A stretch of 64,000 nt of DNA from Salipiger aestuarii (GCF_003259905.1 NZ_QLMG01000009.1:1-64000); one strand, 5' to 3'; positions 1 to 10,858 are shown, counted from the stretch's first letter. Notes: generated by a model not told the origin, from the sequence alone. Numbers and translations are program-made.

Positions 1-302
1 CGTCCTTCACGCTCTTCCTGGAGGACGGCCGCGTGGCCATCGACAACAACCCGGCCGAGCGCGCGATCAAGCCGGTGGTGATTGGTCGGAAGAATTGGCT
101 CTTCGCCGGGGCTGATGCCGGGGGAGAGACCCTCGCGGAGGCCATGACGATCATCGAGAGCGCTAAGCTCAGCGGTCTCGATCCTGAAGGCTACCTGGCC
201 GACATCCTGGCCCGCATCGGCGATCACAAGATCAACCGCCTCGACGAGCTGTTGCCGTGGAACTGGGCGCCGATCGCTCAGGAGGCCAAGGCCGTCGCCT
301 GA
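1..302 (+). CDS. tnpC: IS66-family transposase (TnpC), 3' end only
   Basis: Only the C-terminal ~100 codons lie in the window; the reading frame is open from base 3 and runs off the left edge. The residues DNNPAERAIKPVVIGRKN and the following LFAGADAGGE are the hallmark C-terminal region of IS66-type DDE transposases, just after the catalytic glutamate region, and the tail (SAKLSGLDPEGYLADIL.RI.DH..NRLDELLPWNW) matches the family's C-terminal domain. It marks the left border of the metal-resistance island. Whether the rest of the element is intact cannot be seen. Confidence 0.93.
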   Translation, partial: SFTLFLEDGRVAIDNNPAERAIKPVVIGRKNWLFAGADAGGETLAEAMTIIESAKLSGLDPEGYLADILARIGDHKINRLDELLPWNWAPIAQEAKAVA

Positions 303-316
303 TCTGCGGTCCTTAC
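1..316 (+). mobile_element. Right end of an IS66-family insertion sequence
   Basis: The transposase stops at 302. IS66 elements usually begin with GTAAG at their outer tips; the reverse complement of the bases ending at 316 reads GTAAGGACCGC, so I place the right tip at about 316. This would put the stop codon of the neighbouring cupredoxin gene inside the insertion sequence end. The left end is outside the window, so the boundary is an inference. Confidence 0.45.
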
Positions 317-843
317 CGGCCGGTTACCGTGTATTCCACGTCAGCCTGAGCCATCTGGTCACCGACTGCGACCTCACGGTGCATGCCGGATTCGTAGTGG
401 CCAGGGATCAGGCACGCCGCTTCGAACGTACCAGAATTTGCGAAAGTCCACACAACCTCGCCCGAGGCGCCCGCATCGAGACGAATACGGTTCGGATCGT
501 CATGTTCCATGTCCATCTTGGCCATTTCGATCTTATGCTCGGCATTACGCTCTACCGTGTCGAGGACGAATTCATGCTCCAGCTCACCCTTGTTGGTGAT
601 GTTGAAGCGGATGGTTTCGCCCTCCTTGATATCCATCGGCTCACTCTCGATCAGCATCTGGCCCTCATCGTTTTCGAGCAAAGTGACGTCGATTGTACGA
701 TCCACCTTGGCGGCGTCACCCGGCATGCCGACCATCATTGCGGCTGGCTTGGTCTCCCCATGTCCGCCGTCGTGTGTACCTGCAGCAAAGGCCGGTGCGG
801 ATAGCGCGATCGCGAAGCTTGTCGTCAAAAGAAGATTTCTCAT
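313..843 (-). CDS. Periplasmic cupredoxin (plastocyanin/azurin-like copper protein)
   Basis: A 176-residue exported type 1 copper protein. The signal peptide covers about residues 1-21 (LLLTTSFAIALSAPAFA). The C-terminal half is a cupredoxin fold with a full ligand set visible: H90 in LEHEF, then C144, H149 and M154 in the C-x4-H-x4-M loop. I start at the ATG at 843, which directly precedes the signal peptide; the frame is open further upstream but those residues are not signal-like. It follows the multicopper oxidase and TolC-type genes on the same strand and probably shuttles or sequesters periplasmic copper with them. Its last codons abut the IS66 end, and the stop may be supplied by the insertion. 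Confidence 0.88.
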   Translation of the reverse strand: MRNLLLTTSFAIALSAPAFAAGTHDGGHGETKPAAMMVGMPGDAAKVDRTIDVTLLENDEGQMLIESEPMDIKEGETIRFNITNKGELEHEFVLDTVERNAEHKIEMAKMDMEHDDPNRIRLDAGASGEVVWTFANSGTFEAACLIPGHYESGMHREVAVGDQMAQADVEYTVTGR

Positions 844-889
844 TTTATTGTCCTGTAGGTTGGTTTGGTTGGAGATGACGAAGGGCCGC

Positions 890-2248
890 TCAGCCCTTCG
901 AGGTTGGTTTCGGCGTGAGAATGGTCTTGGGGCTGTTGTTGGAGGCAAAGTCGGGTAATTCGCCGGTCCATTCGTAGGCCATCTCGCCCGGAGGATTCTC
1001 GTACCAGCCGGGATCGGAGTAATCGTCCGCGTCGATGCCGTCCCGCACCTTCACGACCGAAAACATGCCGCCCATCTCGATGGGTCCGTACGGACCCCAG
1101 CCCGTCATCATCGGGATGGTATTGTCGGGAAGCGGCATTTCCATTTTTGCCATGTCCCCCATGCCGGACATGCCCATGGGCATGTATTCCGGCTGGAATT
1201 GACGGATCTTCTGGGTTAGCGGCTTCTTGTTCACCCCGATGAACGTCGGCACGTCATGGCCCATGGCGTTCATCGTATGGTGCGATTTGTGGCAATGGAT
1301 CGCCCAATCTCCCAGATGATCGGCGACGAATTCGTAGGCGCGCATCGCACCTACGGGAATGTCGATGCTCACCTCCGGCCACTGTGCTTCAGGCGGCACC
1401 CAGCCGCCATCCGTGCATGTGACCTTGAAGTCATAGCCGTGCATATGGATCGGGTGGTTCGTCATCGTAAGGTTCCCAACCCGCACTCGCACCCGGTCGC
1501 CCTTGTTCACGACCAGCGGATCGATGTCGGGGAAGATCCGGCTGTTCCAGGTCCAAAGGTTGAAATCCGTCATCGTCATGATGCGGGGTACATAGGTCCC
1601 TGGATCGATGTCGAAAGCGTTCAGCATGATCAGGAAATCACGATCCACCGGCATGAATGTAGGATCCTTGGGGTGGACAACGAACATGCCCATCATCCCC
1701 ATCGCCATCTGGGTCATTTCATCGCCGTGGGGGTGGTACATGAACGTCCCGGACTTCACCAAGTCGAATTCATAGACGAAGGTTTTGCCCGGTGGGATGC
1801 TGGGATGGCTCAACCCGGAGACCCCATCCATGCCCGAGGGGAGAATCAGCCCGTGCCAATGTACCGTTGTGCCTTCCGGCAGCTTATTGGTGACGTAGAT
1901 GCGCACCCTGTCGCCTTCGACAGCTTCGATCGTCGGGCCGGTGGATTGGCCGTTGTAGCCCCACAAATGCGCGATCATGCCATCGGCCAGCTCGCGTTCT
2001 ACCGGTTCGGCCACGAGGTGAAATTCTTTCACCCCGTTGTTCATCCGGTGCGGCAGGGTCCACCCGTTCAATGTGACCACAGGTGTGTAGTCCGGCCCGG
2101 AATTGGGACGCGCCGTGATCGCCGTAGCCGCACTGTCCATCTGCGCGGCTTCGGGCAAACCCATGTTCAGGGTTTGACCCCAGGCTTTCGAAGAGACCAG
2201 CGTTGCACCTGCCGCGCCGGCTCCGAGTAATTGACGTCTGTTCAACAT
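890..2248 (-). CDS. Multicopper oxidase, copper-resistance type, Tat-exported
   Basis: A 452-residue protein with a twin-arginine signal (NRRQLLGAGAAGATLV). All four copper-binding segments are visible: HWH at 130-132, HPH at 172-174, HPIHMH at 265-270 and HCHKSHHTM at 318-326. The family oxidises Cu(I) or other substrates with oxygen in the periplasm. A Met-rich stretch near residues 350-375 (MPMGMSGMGDMAKMEM) is typical of copper-tolerance oxidases and could bind Cu(I). At 452 residues it is shorter than three-domain CopA oxidases of about 600. It sits 12 bases after the TolC-type gene and upstream of the cupredoxin, so the three likely share a transcript. A second multicopper oxidase lies at 15531. 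Confidence 0.93.
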   Translation of the reverse strand: MLNRRQLLGAGAAGATLVSSKAWGQTLNMGLPEAAQMDSAATAITARPNSGPDYTPVVTLNGWTLPHRMNNGVKEFHLVAEPVERELADGMIAHLWGYNGQSTGPTIEAVEGDRVRIYVTNKLPEGTTVHWHGLILPSGMDGVSGLSHPSIPPGKTFVYEFDLVKSGTFMYHPHGDEMTQMAMGMMGMFVVHPKDPTFMPVDRDFLIMLNAFDIDPGTYVPRIMTMTDFNLWTWNSRIFPDIDPLVVNKGDRVRVRVGNLTMTNHPIHMHGYDFKVTCTDGGWVPPEAQWPEVSIDIPVGAMRAYEFVADHLGDWAIHCHKSHHTMNAMGHDVPTFIGVNKKPLTQKIRQFQPEYMPMGMSGMGDMAKMEMPLPDNTIPMMTGWGPYGPIEMGGMFSVVKVRDGIDADDYSDPGWYENPPGEMAYEWTGELPDFASNNSPKTILTPKPTSKG

Positions 2249-2259
2249 GTCAGTTCCTT

Positions 2260-3720
2260 TCAGTGTCCTGCGCCGCCACCGGCGGCAAGTGTCGCGCCTT
2301 CTCCACCAGCACCACCGCCGTCGCCACCGCCATAGATCGCAGCGGTCAGATCAGCCTGTGCCATGTAGAATTCGCGTTTTGCGTTTGCCGCTTCCAGCGA
2401 TGCGCCAAGTTTTTCGCGCACATCTGTCAGCAGCTCGAAAGTGTTGGTGATCATGCCGTTATAAGACAGCAGCCCTTCTTCTTCGACGGTCGTGCGTAGA
2501 GGCACAAGAACGTCGCGATAGTGGCGGGCGATCTTATATGCGGCGTGATAGGAGGCTTCAGCGCCACGCGCTTCGGACCTGACATTGACAGCTCTCTCTG
2601 CCAGCACGTTGGCTGCTTGCAGGTAAGACAATTCCGCCTTGCGCATCCGGGCCTTGCCGGTGTCGTAGATCGGGATTGCGAACTCCACCTCCACCTGAGG
2701 GGTGGTTACGGTCTCCGTTTCTCCGTCCTCAACCTCCCGCTCCGCTTCGAACCCGGCAATGAATTCGAGATCGCTGATAATGCGAGTCTGATCAGTCAGA
2801 CCAAACGCTTTGGCCTGTGCTTCCAGGCCAAGTTTGGCAACGCGCAGATCAACCCGATTTCGCAATGCTTTCGCTTCGATGTCAGTCACACGGCCGACGG
2901 AACGCGGCAGCGCAGGAAGGGCATCGGGCACATAATAGTCGACTTCGGTGCCCCACAGCCCCATGAGCCTGGTCAGCTGCTCCTTGGACCGGGTAGCATT
3001 CAGGCGTGCCTGGGCAAGTTGTCCGGCGAGTTCGGCGTTGAAGGCCTGTTCACGGGCCTGCCCGGCTTTGTTCAGCGCGCCGGTCTCGCCAAGCCTCATC
3101 GCCAATTCCGATCCGGCGTCAGAGGTCGCTTTCGCACGGCGCAGATAGCTCACGGCCTCGAAGGCAGCTACGGCATCGACCCATGCCTTCCGCGTCTGAT
3201 TGGCCAGTGCGAGTGTTTCGTTCACGGCGCTCAGTTGAGCCTGCCGGAAGTTTGCGTCTGCAATGGCCGTACGCTGCTTGCGAGTGGTGGCATCGAGCAC
3301 ATTCGACCGTATCAGTCCCTCGATCGCCCTGTAGGCACCTAGTTCGGGCGCACCGATGCCCAGTACACCGATCGCGACGATCGGGTTTTCCGGGGTCGAT
3401 TGCTGCCAGGCCTCAGCGGCGGATAGGCCGACATTCGCATATGACGCCTGCAAACCCTTGTTGTTCAGAAGCGCGACCTGAACGGCGGTGTCCGCCGAAA
3501 TGGTCTTGCGGTGCACCATTGCGTGCACCTGCTTCTTCAAGGCCTCGTTTTCGGCCTGGGTTTCGGCGAAGGCTGTCCGTTTGCCGATGGCTGGTGTGAC
3601 CTGGCTGGAAATGTTGGCGAAGCCAGCTTTTGGTTCCGTGTAGATGCCCGGTACAGCTGCAGCACAGGCACCCAAGATTAGCGGAAAGCCGAAAACCAGC
3701 GGAAACTTCGATACCCGCAT
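2260..3720 (-). CDS. TolC-family outer membrane efflux lipoprotein
   Basis: A 486-residue outer membrane factor. The N-terminus carries a lipoprotein signal with lipobox LGAC (lipidated Cys19), as in CusC-type copper efflux channels. Two long helical repeats with many Ala, Gln and Glu residues (for example SAVNETLALANQTRKAWVDAV and a matching C-terminal copy around AANVLAERAVNVRSEAR) fit the TolC fold. The last ~25 residues are Gly-rich and may be disordered. The start codon overlaps the stop of the small lipoprotein gene (TGATG), so the two are translationally coupled. No RND pump or periplasmic adaptor is present in this window, so its inner membrane partner is unknown; it may work with the oxidase and cupredoxin alone. 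Confidence 0.9.
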   Translation of the reverse strand: MRVSKFPLVFGFPLILGACAAAVPGIYTEPKAGFANISSQVTPAIGKRTAFAETQAENEALKKQVHAMVHRKTISADTAVQVALLNNKGLQASYANVGLSAAEAWQQSTPENPIVAIGVLGIGAPELGAYRAIEGLIRSNVLDATTRKQRTAIADANFRQAQLSAVNETLALANQTRKAWVDAVAAFEAVSYLRRAKATSDAGSELAMRLGETGALNKAGQAREQAFNAELAGQLAQARLNATRSKEQLTRLMGLWGTEVDYYVPDALPALPRSVGRVTDIEAKALRNRVDLRVAKLGLEAQAKAFGLTDQTRIISDLEFIAGFEAEREVEDGETETVTTPQVEVEFAIPIYDTGKARMRKAELSYLQAANVLAERAVNVRSEARGAEASYHAAYKIARHYRDVLVPLRTTVEEEGLLSYNGMITNTFELLTDVREKLGASLEAANAKREFYMAQADLTAAIYGGGDGGGAGGEGATLAAGGGAGH

Positions 3721-3941
3721 CAGTTGCCCTCCGTCTGTTCTTGATTGACGGAACGCCAGTCGCGGGGACCTGTGGGGCCGCGGTAGGTGTAGCCCGCCAA
3801 GGGGTCCTGATAGCTGATCAGCGATGAAACTGCCGTGTTGGCGACGGCCTGTTGGGTCGCGACGGACGGCAACGGGGTGGGCTCATAGGCGCATGCGCCA
3901 AGCCCGAGGGCCGAAGCCCCCATAAGTAGATGAATTTTCAT
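3720..3941 (-). CDS. Small lipoprotein, first gene of the TolC-oxidase operon
   Basis: A 73-residue predicted lipoprotein (lipobox LGAC, Cys17) with a short Pro/Thr-rich mature part. The frame is open to 3995, but the ATG at 3941 starts the signal peptide directly (MKIHLLMGASALGLGAC), so I use it. Its stop overlaps the TolC-type start by one base. Small lipoproteins of this kind are frequently found just before TolC-type genes in copper islands; no function is known to me. It may help assemble or anchor the channel, which is an inference from position only. Confidence 0.7.
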   Translation of the reverse strand: MKIHLLMGASALGLGACAYEPTPLPSVATQQAVANTAVSSLISYQDPLAGYTYRGPTGPRDWRSVNQEQTEGN

Positions 3942-4014
3942 GAACGTAACCTGATTGATGAACGTTGTCTCACGCAGACTCTGCGCAAGGCTCACACCCG
4001 TTTTGGGCGTCGGT

Positions 4015-4431
4015 TCAGATCAGGAATCGAGGGGGCCGCAGGAACCCTGCTGTTTCCACCGAATACGTTTGACCGTCGAGAATGACATATTCACTTGTAC
4101 CAACCGGCTCTGCTTCGATCTTGGTGTCTTCGAGGAAGACGACAGAAATACAGATACCGTTGCAACACTCTTGGGATTGTTGCTCTTTGCCATCCTTGTC
4201 GGACGCTGCGATGTCGCTTGCGACCCTAAGCTTCTCATGCGCGTGATGCGCATCGCTTCCGGTGTCATGAGTCATGGCGGCACCAACGACAACAATAGAC
4301 TTGGCTTGATGTCCGTCATGCATGCCGGACGCCGCGTGAGCGGCAGAAGGTGGTGACAATACCAATGCCAGCGCAAACGCAATGCACGTAAACGCCCTTG
4401 ACCAGCTTGATATGAAAACTCGAAAGCTCAT
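4015..4431 (-). CDS. Secreted His/Cys-containing protein of the copper island
   Basis: A 138-residue protein with a Sec signal peptide (FTCIAFALALVLSPPSAAHAAS). The mature part has His-rich and Cys segments (MHDGHQ, MTHDTGSDAHHAHE, QECCNGICISVVF) able to bind soft metals. I do not recognise a named domain. It resembles in layout the Cys-rich secreted protein at 17061 (signal peptide, central Cys cluster, hydrophobic Pro-rich end), which is controlled by a clear CueR-type promoter. A weaker CueR-like dyad lies upstream here (4468-4485). Function is probably metal sequestration or regulation of the copper operon, by inference. Confidence 0.65.
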   Translation of the reverse strand: MSFRVFISSWSRAFTCIAFALALVLSPPSAAHAASGMHDGHQAKSIVVVGAAMTHDTGSDAHHAHEKLRVASDIAASDKDGKEQQSQECCNGICISVVFLEDTKIEAEPVGTSEYVILDGQTYSVETAGFLRPPRFLI

Positions 4432-4467
4432 GCCGCGAACATCGGATACCCATGCAGTACAGTCAAT

Positions 4468-4485
4468 CCGTCCTGCGCAGGAAGG
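4468..4485 (-). promoter_or_regulatory. Possible CueR-like dyad upstream of the secreted His/Cys protein
   Basis: Read on the minus strand the sequence is CCTTCCTGCGCAGGACGG, an imperfect dyad like the half-sites of MerR-family copper operators (ACCTTCC..GGAAGGT). Unlike the copA and copZ promoters, no good -35 and -10 pair with 19-base spacing frames it, so this is a weak call. Confidence 0.3.
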
Positions 4486-4603
4486 TTCGTCGCTTTTTTT
4501 GAAACCGGCGAGTTTTGGCCGCTGCTGTCAGAGAATGTTGCATATCAGCGACATAGAGAGAGCCGCTATTTCCGTTCAGCAGAGCGTTGCTGACGCATCT
4601 TGG

Positions 4604-4813
4604 CTACTGAACCTCTGCCAGCTTCTCAGACCTGTAGCCCGCATCGCGGATCGCTGCGGCCAATGCAGTTTCACCCAGGGTGCTGTTGACGTCGACGATA
4701 CGTGCAGTCAGATCGCACGAAACCGTTGCATCCGGGTCGGCAGCCATGATGGCCTTTTGGATAGAAGCGGTACAATGGCCGCAACTCATGTTCGGTACGC
4801 TGAATCTGAACAT
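4604..4813 (-). CDS. copZ: CopZ-like heavy-metal-associated copper chaperone
   Basis: A 69-residue single HMA domain (FRFSVPNMSCGHCTASI) with the Cu(I)-binding MxCxxC motif near the N-terminus. It would carry cytosolic Cu(I) to CopA or to CueR. The ATG at 4813 is chosen because AAGGAG lies seven bases upstream and the domain begins there; the longer open frame to 4888 runs across the promoter. It is divergent from copA and has its own MerR-type promoter with the same 19-base spacer. Confidence 0.88.
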   Translation of the reverse strand: MFRFSVPNMSCGHCTASIQKAIMAADPDATVSCDLTARIVDVNSTLGETALAAAIRDAGYRSEKLAEVQ

Positions 4814-4835
4814 CGCAGTCTCCTTTGAAGACATG

Positions 4836-4866
4836 CATGTAAGGCGTTCCTGCATGGGAAGGTCAA
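4836..4866 (-). promoter_or_regulatory. CueR-type promoter of the copZ-like gene
   Basis: On the minus strand TTGACC (4861-4866) is followed after exactly 19 bases by TACATG (4836-4841). The spacer holds the dyad CTTCCCATGCAGGAACG. A 19-base spacer with a dyad starting in the -35 box is the signature of promoters activated by DNA distortion by MerR-family regulators such as CueR. Transcription would start about 15 bases before the start codon. Confidence 0.72.
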
Positions 4867-4893
4867 TGGCCAGAATTTTACTCAACATGGCTG

Positions 4894-4924
4894 TTGACCT
4901 TCCAGTAACTGGAGGCCCTATCTA
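4894..4924 (+). promoter_or_regulatory. CueR-type promoter of copA
   Basis: TTGACC (4894-4899) and TATCTA (4919-4924) are separated by 19 bases that contain the near-perfect dyad CCTTCCAGTAACTGGAGG. This is the expected CueR operator-promoter arrangement. It lies about 28 bases upstream of the copA ATG, after which AAGGAG provides the ribosome binding site. The regulator itself, cueR, is encoded directly after copA. Confidence 0.82.
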
Positions 4925-4951
4925 TAGGAGGATCAGATCAAGGAGATTCTC

Positions 4952-7459
<2,508 letters not shown>

Positions 7460-7478
7460 ACTCAAGGAGGAAACGATT

Positions 7479-7898
7479 ATGAACATCGGAGATGTGGCCG
7501 ACCTTTCCGGCCTTCCCGCCAAAACGATCCGCTACTACGAAGACATCGGTCTTGTCGAACCGCTGCGCAGTTCAAATGGCTATCGCAGCTTTCGGCAAAG
7601 CGACGTGCACAAGCTGGCCTTTCTCGCCCGGGCACGGGCCCTTGGGTTCACCATCGAGGATTGCCGGAGCCTGCTGAAGCTTTATGCCGATACTGACCGC
7701 GCCAGTGCCGAGGTGAAGCAGATTGCCGAAGAGCATCTTGATCGGATTGACAGCAAGATCGCTGAACTAACCGAAATGCGCGCGACGCTGTCGCATCTTG
7801 TGGATGCATGCGCGGGTGATCACCGCCCCGATTGCCCCATCTTGGCCGATCTGGCGATGGAACAAAAGGCGGGCAGTATCAGCAAGGCGTCCGGATAG
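7479..7898 (+). CDS. cueR: CueR, copper-responsive MerR-family regulator
   Basis: A 139-residue activator. The N-terminal winged helix (NIGDVADLSGLPAKTIRYYE) is followed by the dimerisation helix and the metal loop C111-x7-C119, with S76 at the position that selects monovalent copper, silver or gold ions in CueR. Translation starts at the ATG at 7479 behind AAGGAGG; an open frame extends upstream into copA but is not the start. It would activate the three 19-base-spacer promoters in this island (4836, 4894, 17421). Confidence 0.94.
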   Translation: MNIGDVADLSGLPAKTIRYYEDIGLVEPLRSSNGYRSFRQSDVHKLAFLARARALGFTIEDCRSLLKLYADTDRASAEVKQIAEEHLDRIDSKIAELTEMRATLSHLVDACAGDHRPDCPILADLAMEQKAGSISKASG

Positions 7899-8005
7899 CT
7901 CTGACGTCTGCAAAAGCCGAACTTTCCCGAAAACTACGGAACATTCCAGCGCAGCAATGTTGTTCCTTCTATAGGACATCAATTTTTCGAGACTGGAGGT
8001 TTCCA

Positions 8006-8875
8006 ATGACATACATACGCTTTTTCGCGATGATCGCCACATCCACGGTGGTGATGTTCATCCTAATGTATCTCAACACCTATCTGCTGAGCCATATCTT
8101 CTGGTCCGAAACACGCGCCTATATGGCCGTGCTGATGGGGGCCACAATGTCGATCATCATGCTGGGCTTCATGCTGTCGATGTACTCCAGCAAGGCGATC
8201 AACGCTGCCATCTTCATTGGCGGCGCTGTGGTGTTTGCCGGATCCCTCTGGTTGGTCCGGAGCCAGGTAACCGTTGGCGATACCAGCTACATGCGCGCGA
8301 TGATCCCGCACCATTCGATCGCGATCATGACGTCGAGCCGCGCCAACATTTCTGACCCGCGGGTGCGCAAACTGGCTGACGAGATCATCTTTGCCCAGGA
8401 CAAGGAAATCGCCGAGATGCGGTATCTGGTGAATGACATCGACGCGAATGGTGACGCGGCCGATGAGAGCCCGGATGGTCCGGCCCGCATCGTCGATCTG
8501 AACGAGGCGCTCTCATCCGCCGAAATCGCTATCCTCGATCTGGAATTCCTGACCGGCGACGAGATCGCGCAGCTTTTCCCGGATGGGGCCATCTGCACCT
8601 TCAAGTATACCGCGACCAGCAAACCTGTGCTTGCCGCAGGACAGATCGATGGCGCCCCGGCGGCGCTGGCAAAGATCAGCGGCGATCTGGTGCGTCTTGG
8701 TTCAACCGACGGAACCGGCACCCTGCGCACCGAAGGAATGTCCGTGGCCCTCAGTGCGCCGGACGGGGCTGCGGCGCTGGAAAACAGTGGTGAAGTGCAG
8801 GACGCCAACCTCGTGCTCGAGCTCGATGCCGGCCTGCGGGCAGGCTATCGCGGCTATTATGGCTGCGACGCCTGA
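8006..8875 (+). CDS. DUF305-family membrane protein of copper islands
   Basis: A 289-residue protein. The first ~90 residues contain three hydrophobic membrane segments (MTYIRFFAMIATSTVVMFIL; AVLMGATMSIIMLGFML; AAIFIGGAVVFAGSLWLV). Then comes a DUF305-like segment (MRAMIPHHSIAIMTS, followed by a helix with AQDKEIAEM), in which the paired His and Met residues are proposed metal ligands. The C-terminal ~130 residues are a soluble domain I do not recognise. Start chosen at the ATG at 8006 with GGAGG upstream. The gene follows cueR after a 107-base gap holding the imperfect dyad AACATT..AATGTT (7940-7961). Confidence 0.8.
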   Translation: MTYIRFFAMIATSTVVMFILMYLNTYLLSHIFWSETRAYMAVLMGATMSIIMLGFMLSMYSSKAINAAIFIGGAVVFAGSLWLVRSQVTVGDTSYMRAMIPHHSIAIMTSSRANISDPRVRKLADEIIFAQDKEIAEMRYLVNDIDANGDAADESPDGPARIVDLNEALSSAEIAILDLEFLTGDEIAQLFPDGAICTFKYTATSKPVLAAGQIDGAPAALAKISGDLVRLGSTDGTGTLRTEGMSVALSAPDGAAALENSGEVQDANLVLELDAGLRAGYRGYYGCDA

Positions 8876-8897
8876 ACCCTGAAACGGAGGATATGAC

Positions 8898-9662
8898 CTG
8901 CCAAGAGACACAACCCAGACAGCCAAGCTTTACCGGATGGTGATGCCCGACCACCTCTGTCCCTATGGGCTCAAATCCAAGGACCTGCTGGAGCGCAAGG
9001 GTTTTGAAGTCAAGGATCACCCTTTGACCACGCGTGAGGAAACCGACGCGTTCATGGAAGAGCACGGCGTCGAAACCACCCCGCAAACCTGGATCGGCGA
9101 CGAGCGGATCGGCGGATATGACGACCTTCGGGTCCATTTCGGCATGGATGCGCCCGAAGACGAACGCTCGGACACATCCTATCAGCCGGTGATTGCGATC
9201 TTTGCCGTCGCGTTCCTGATGGCGCTCGGTTTGTCGTGGTACAGCTTCGAGACCATTATTACCCTGCGCGCCCTGGAATGGTTCATTTCCATCTCGATGT
9301 GCTTTCTGGCCGTACAAAAACTTCAGGATGTCGAAAGCTTTTCGACCATGTTCCTGAACTACGACCTGCTGGCGCGTCGGTGGGTGCGATATGGCAAGAT
9401 CTATCCGTTCGGAGAGGCGTTCGCAGGCATCCTCATGGTCGCCGGGGCGCTGACCTGGCTTTCGGCACCGGTGGCCCTGTTCATCGGCACTGTTGGCGCA
9501 GTATCGGTTTTCAAGGCGGTCTATATCGACAAGCGTGAATTGAAATGCGCCTGTGTCGGCGGTGACAGCAATGTGCCGCTTGGCTTTGTCTCGCTCACGG
9601 AGAACCTGATGATGATGGTCATGGGGATTTGGATGCCGATCAGGGTCTATCTGATCGGCTGA
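8898..9662 (+). CDS. Glutaredoxin-MauE/DoxX-like membrane fusion, CTG start
   Basis: A 254-residue protein with an N-terminal glutaredoxin fold (residues about 10-90, active site CPYG after YRMVMPDHL) and four or so membrane segments of the MauE/methylamine-utilisation type ending in a KCACVGG motif. The first ATG (8937) would cut into the first beta strand of the glutaredoxin. GGAGGA at 8886-8891 is placed correctly for a CTG codon at 8898, which gives the expected N-terminus (TAKLYRMVMP). It probably moves reducing or oxidising equivalents in periplasmic thiol or copper chemistry. A clear terminator follows at 9662. Confidence 0.8.
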   Translation: MPRDTTQTAKLYRMVMPDHLCPYGLKSKDLLERKGFEVKDHPLTTREETDAFMEEHGVETTPQTWIGDERIGGYDDLRVHFGMDAPEDERSDTSYQPVIAIFAVAFLMALGLSWYSFETIITLRALEWFISISMCFLAVQKLQDVESFSTMFLNYDLLARRWVRYGKIYPFGEAFAGILMVAGALTWLSAPVALFIGTVGAVSVFKAVYIDKRELKCACVGGDSNVPLGFVSLTENLMMMVMGIWMPIRVYLIG

Positions 9663-9680
9663 AAGGCGGGTGCCTTTTTC
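9662..9680 (+). terminator. Rho-independent terminator after the glutaredoxin-MauE gene
   Basis: AAAGGC, loop GGGT, GCCTTT followed by TTC form a short stem with a T-rich 3' side right after the stop codon. It separates the copA-cueR-DUF305-glutaredoxin transcript from the permease gene at 9749. Confidence 0.65.
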
Positions 9681-9748
9681 ACATCCCTCAGACCCGTTCT
9701 CCCGACAGGTGCGCAGGTCAGACAGCACTGCGAAAAAGGTCAAGCTGA

Positions 9749-10858
9749 ATGGACCAGATAGTCGAAGCATTCACGACCGGGGCGGGCATGCTCTGGAAGG
9801 CGCTCTGGGCGCTGATCTTCGGCTATATCATCTCCGCAGGCATCCAAATCTTCGTGACACGGGATCAGATGGCGCGTGTTCTGGGTGATCGTGGTGCCAG
9901 GAAGCCAAGCATTGCCGGCTCCTTTGGTTTCGTGTCGTCGTCCTGTTCCTTCGCGGCTCTTGCCGCGTCGCGTTCGATCCTCGTGAAAGGTGCGCATCCG
10001 GTCAATTCGATCGCCTTCCTGATTTCATCGACAAATCTGGTGATCGAGCTTGGAATCGTCCTTCTGGTCCTGCTGGGCTGGAAATTCATGGTGGCGAATT
10101 TCCTGCTTGGCATCCTGATGACGATCTACGCCTATGCCCTCTCCCTGATGTGGCTTCCAAGGTCGTTTGTCGAAAGCGAAAAAGAGCATGCGGAGAAGGC
10201 CCAGTCCGACGAAGGTATGGACACCGACCAGACCATGAAGGGATCGTTCCGCGACAAACTGCTGTCCCGCGAAGGATGGGACCGGATCGCCCGCGTTTTC
10301 TTCATGGAATGGAAGATGGTCTGGAAGGAGATCCTCTTCGGCTTCACGGTCGCGGGATTCATTTCCGTCTTTGTGCCGCAGAGCTTCTGGAACGCGATCT
10401 TCCTGGTCGCAGATGGCGGTGCGCAGGACGCGCCGGGCTTCCTGATCGTTCTCGAAAACGCGCTGGTGGCACCGGTCGTCGCTTTCTTCACCTTCATCGG
10501 GTCGATGGGCAATGTCCCCCTGGCCGCGATGCTCTGGTCGCGTGATGCGTCGTTCGGAGGCGTGATCGCCTTTCTCGGAGCCGATCTTGTTGCTGCCACG
10601 GTGATATGGGTGCACGCAAAGTATTATGGCTGGCAGTATGCGCTCTATCTTTCAGGCTTGCTGTACCTGTGCATGGTCGCTGCGGGAATTACGGTGCATT
10701 ACCTGTTTGCTCTCGTAGGGATGATCCCGACCGAGCGGCCCTCGCTTCAGGAAATGGTCCGGTTCAGCATCGACTACACGTTCTTCCTCAACCTGATATT
10801 TCTCGTCATCGGGGCAATACTGATCTGGCTTCACCTCAGAAACGCCAAGGAAAATTAA
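9749..10858 (+). CDS. Permease, DUF318/ArsP-like (two-domain metal permease family)
   Basis: A 369-residue inner membrane protein with two homologous sets of membrane segments split by a charged loop near residues 145-185. The segment GSFGFVSSSCSFAALAASRSI near residue 60 is the conserved Cys/Ser-rich helix of this permease family, repeated in looser form in the second half (GSMGNVPLAAMLWS). Members are found beside arsenic, copper or zinc resistance genes and are thought to export metal or organometal compounds; the exact substrate here is unknown. Its end overlaps the ccdA gene on the other strand by four bases. Confidence 0.82.
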   Translation: MDQIVEAFTTGAGMLWKALWALIFGYIISAGIQIFVTRDQMARVLGDRGARKPSIAGSFGFVSSSCSFAALAASRSILVKGAHPVNSIAFLISSTNLVIELGIVLLVLLGWKFMVANFLLGILMTIYAYALSLMWLPRSFVESEKEHAEKAQSDEGMDTDQTMKGSFRDKLLSREGWDRIARVFFMEWKMVWKEILFGFTVAGFISVFVPQSFWNAIFLVADGGAQDAPGFLIVLENALVAPVVAFFTFIGSMGNVPLAAMLWSRDASFGGVIAFLGADLVAATVIWVHAKYYGWQYALYLSGLLYLCMVAAGITVHYLFALVGMIPTERPSLQEMVRFSIDYTFFLNLIFLVIGAILIWLHLRNAKEN

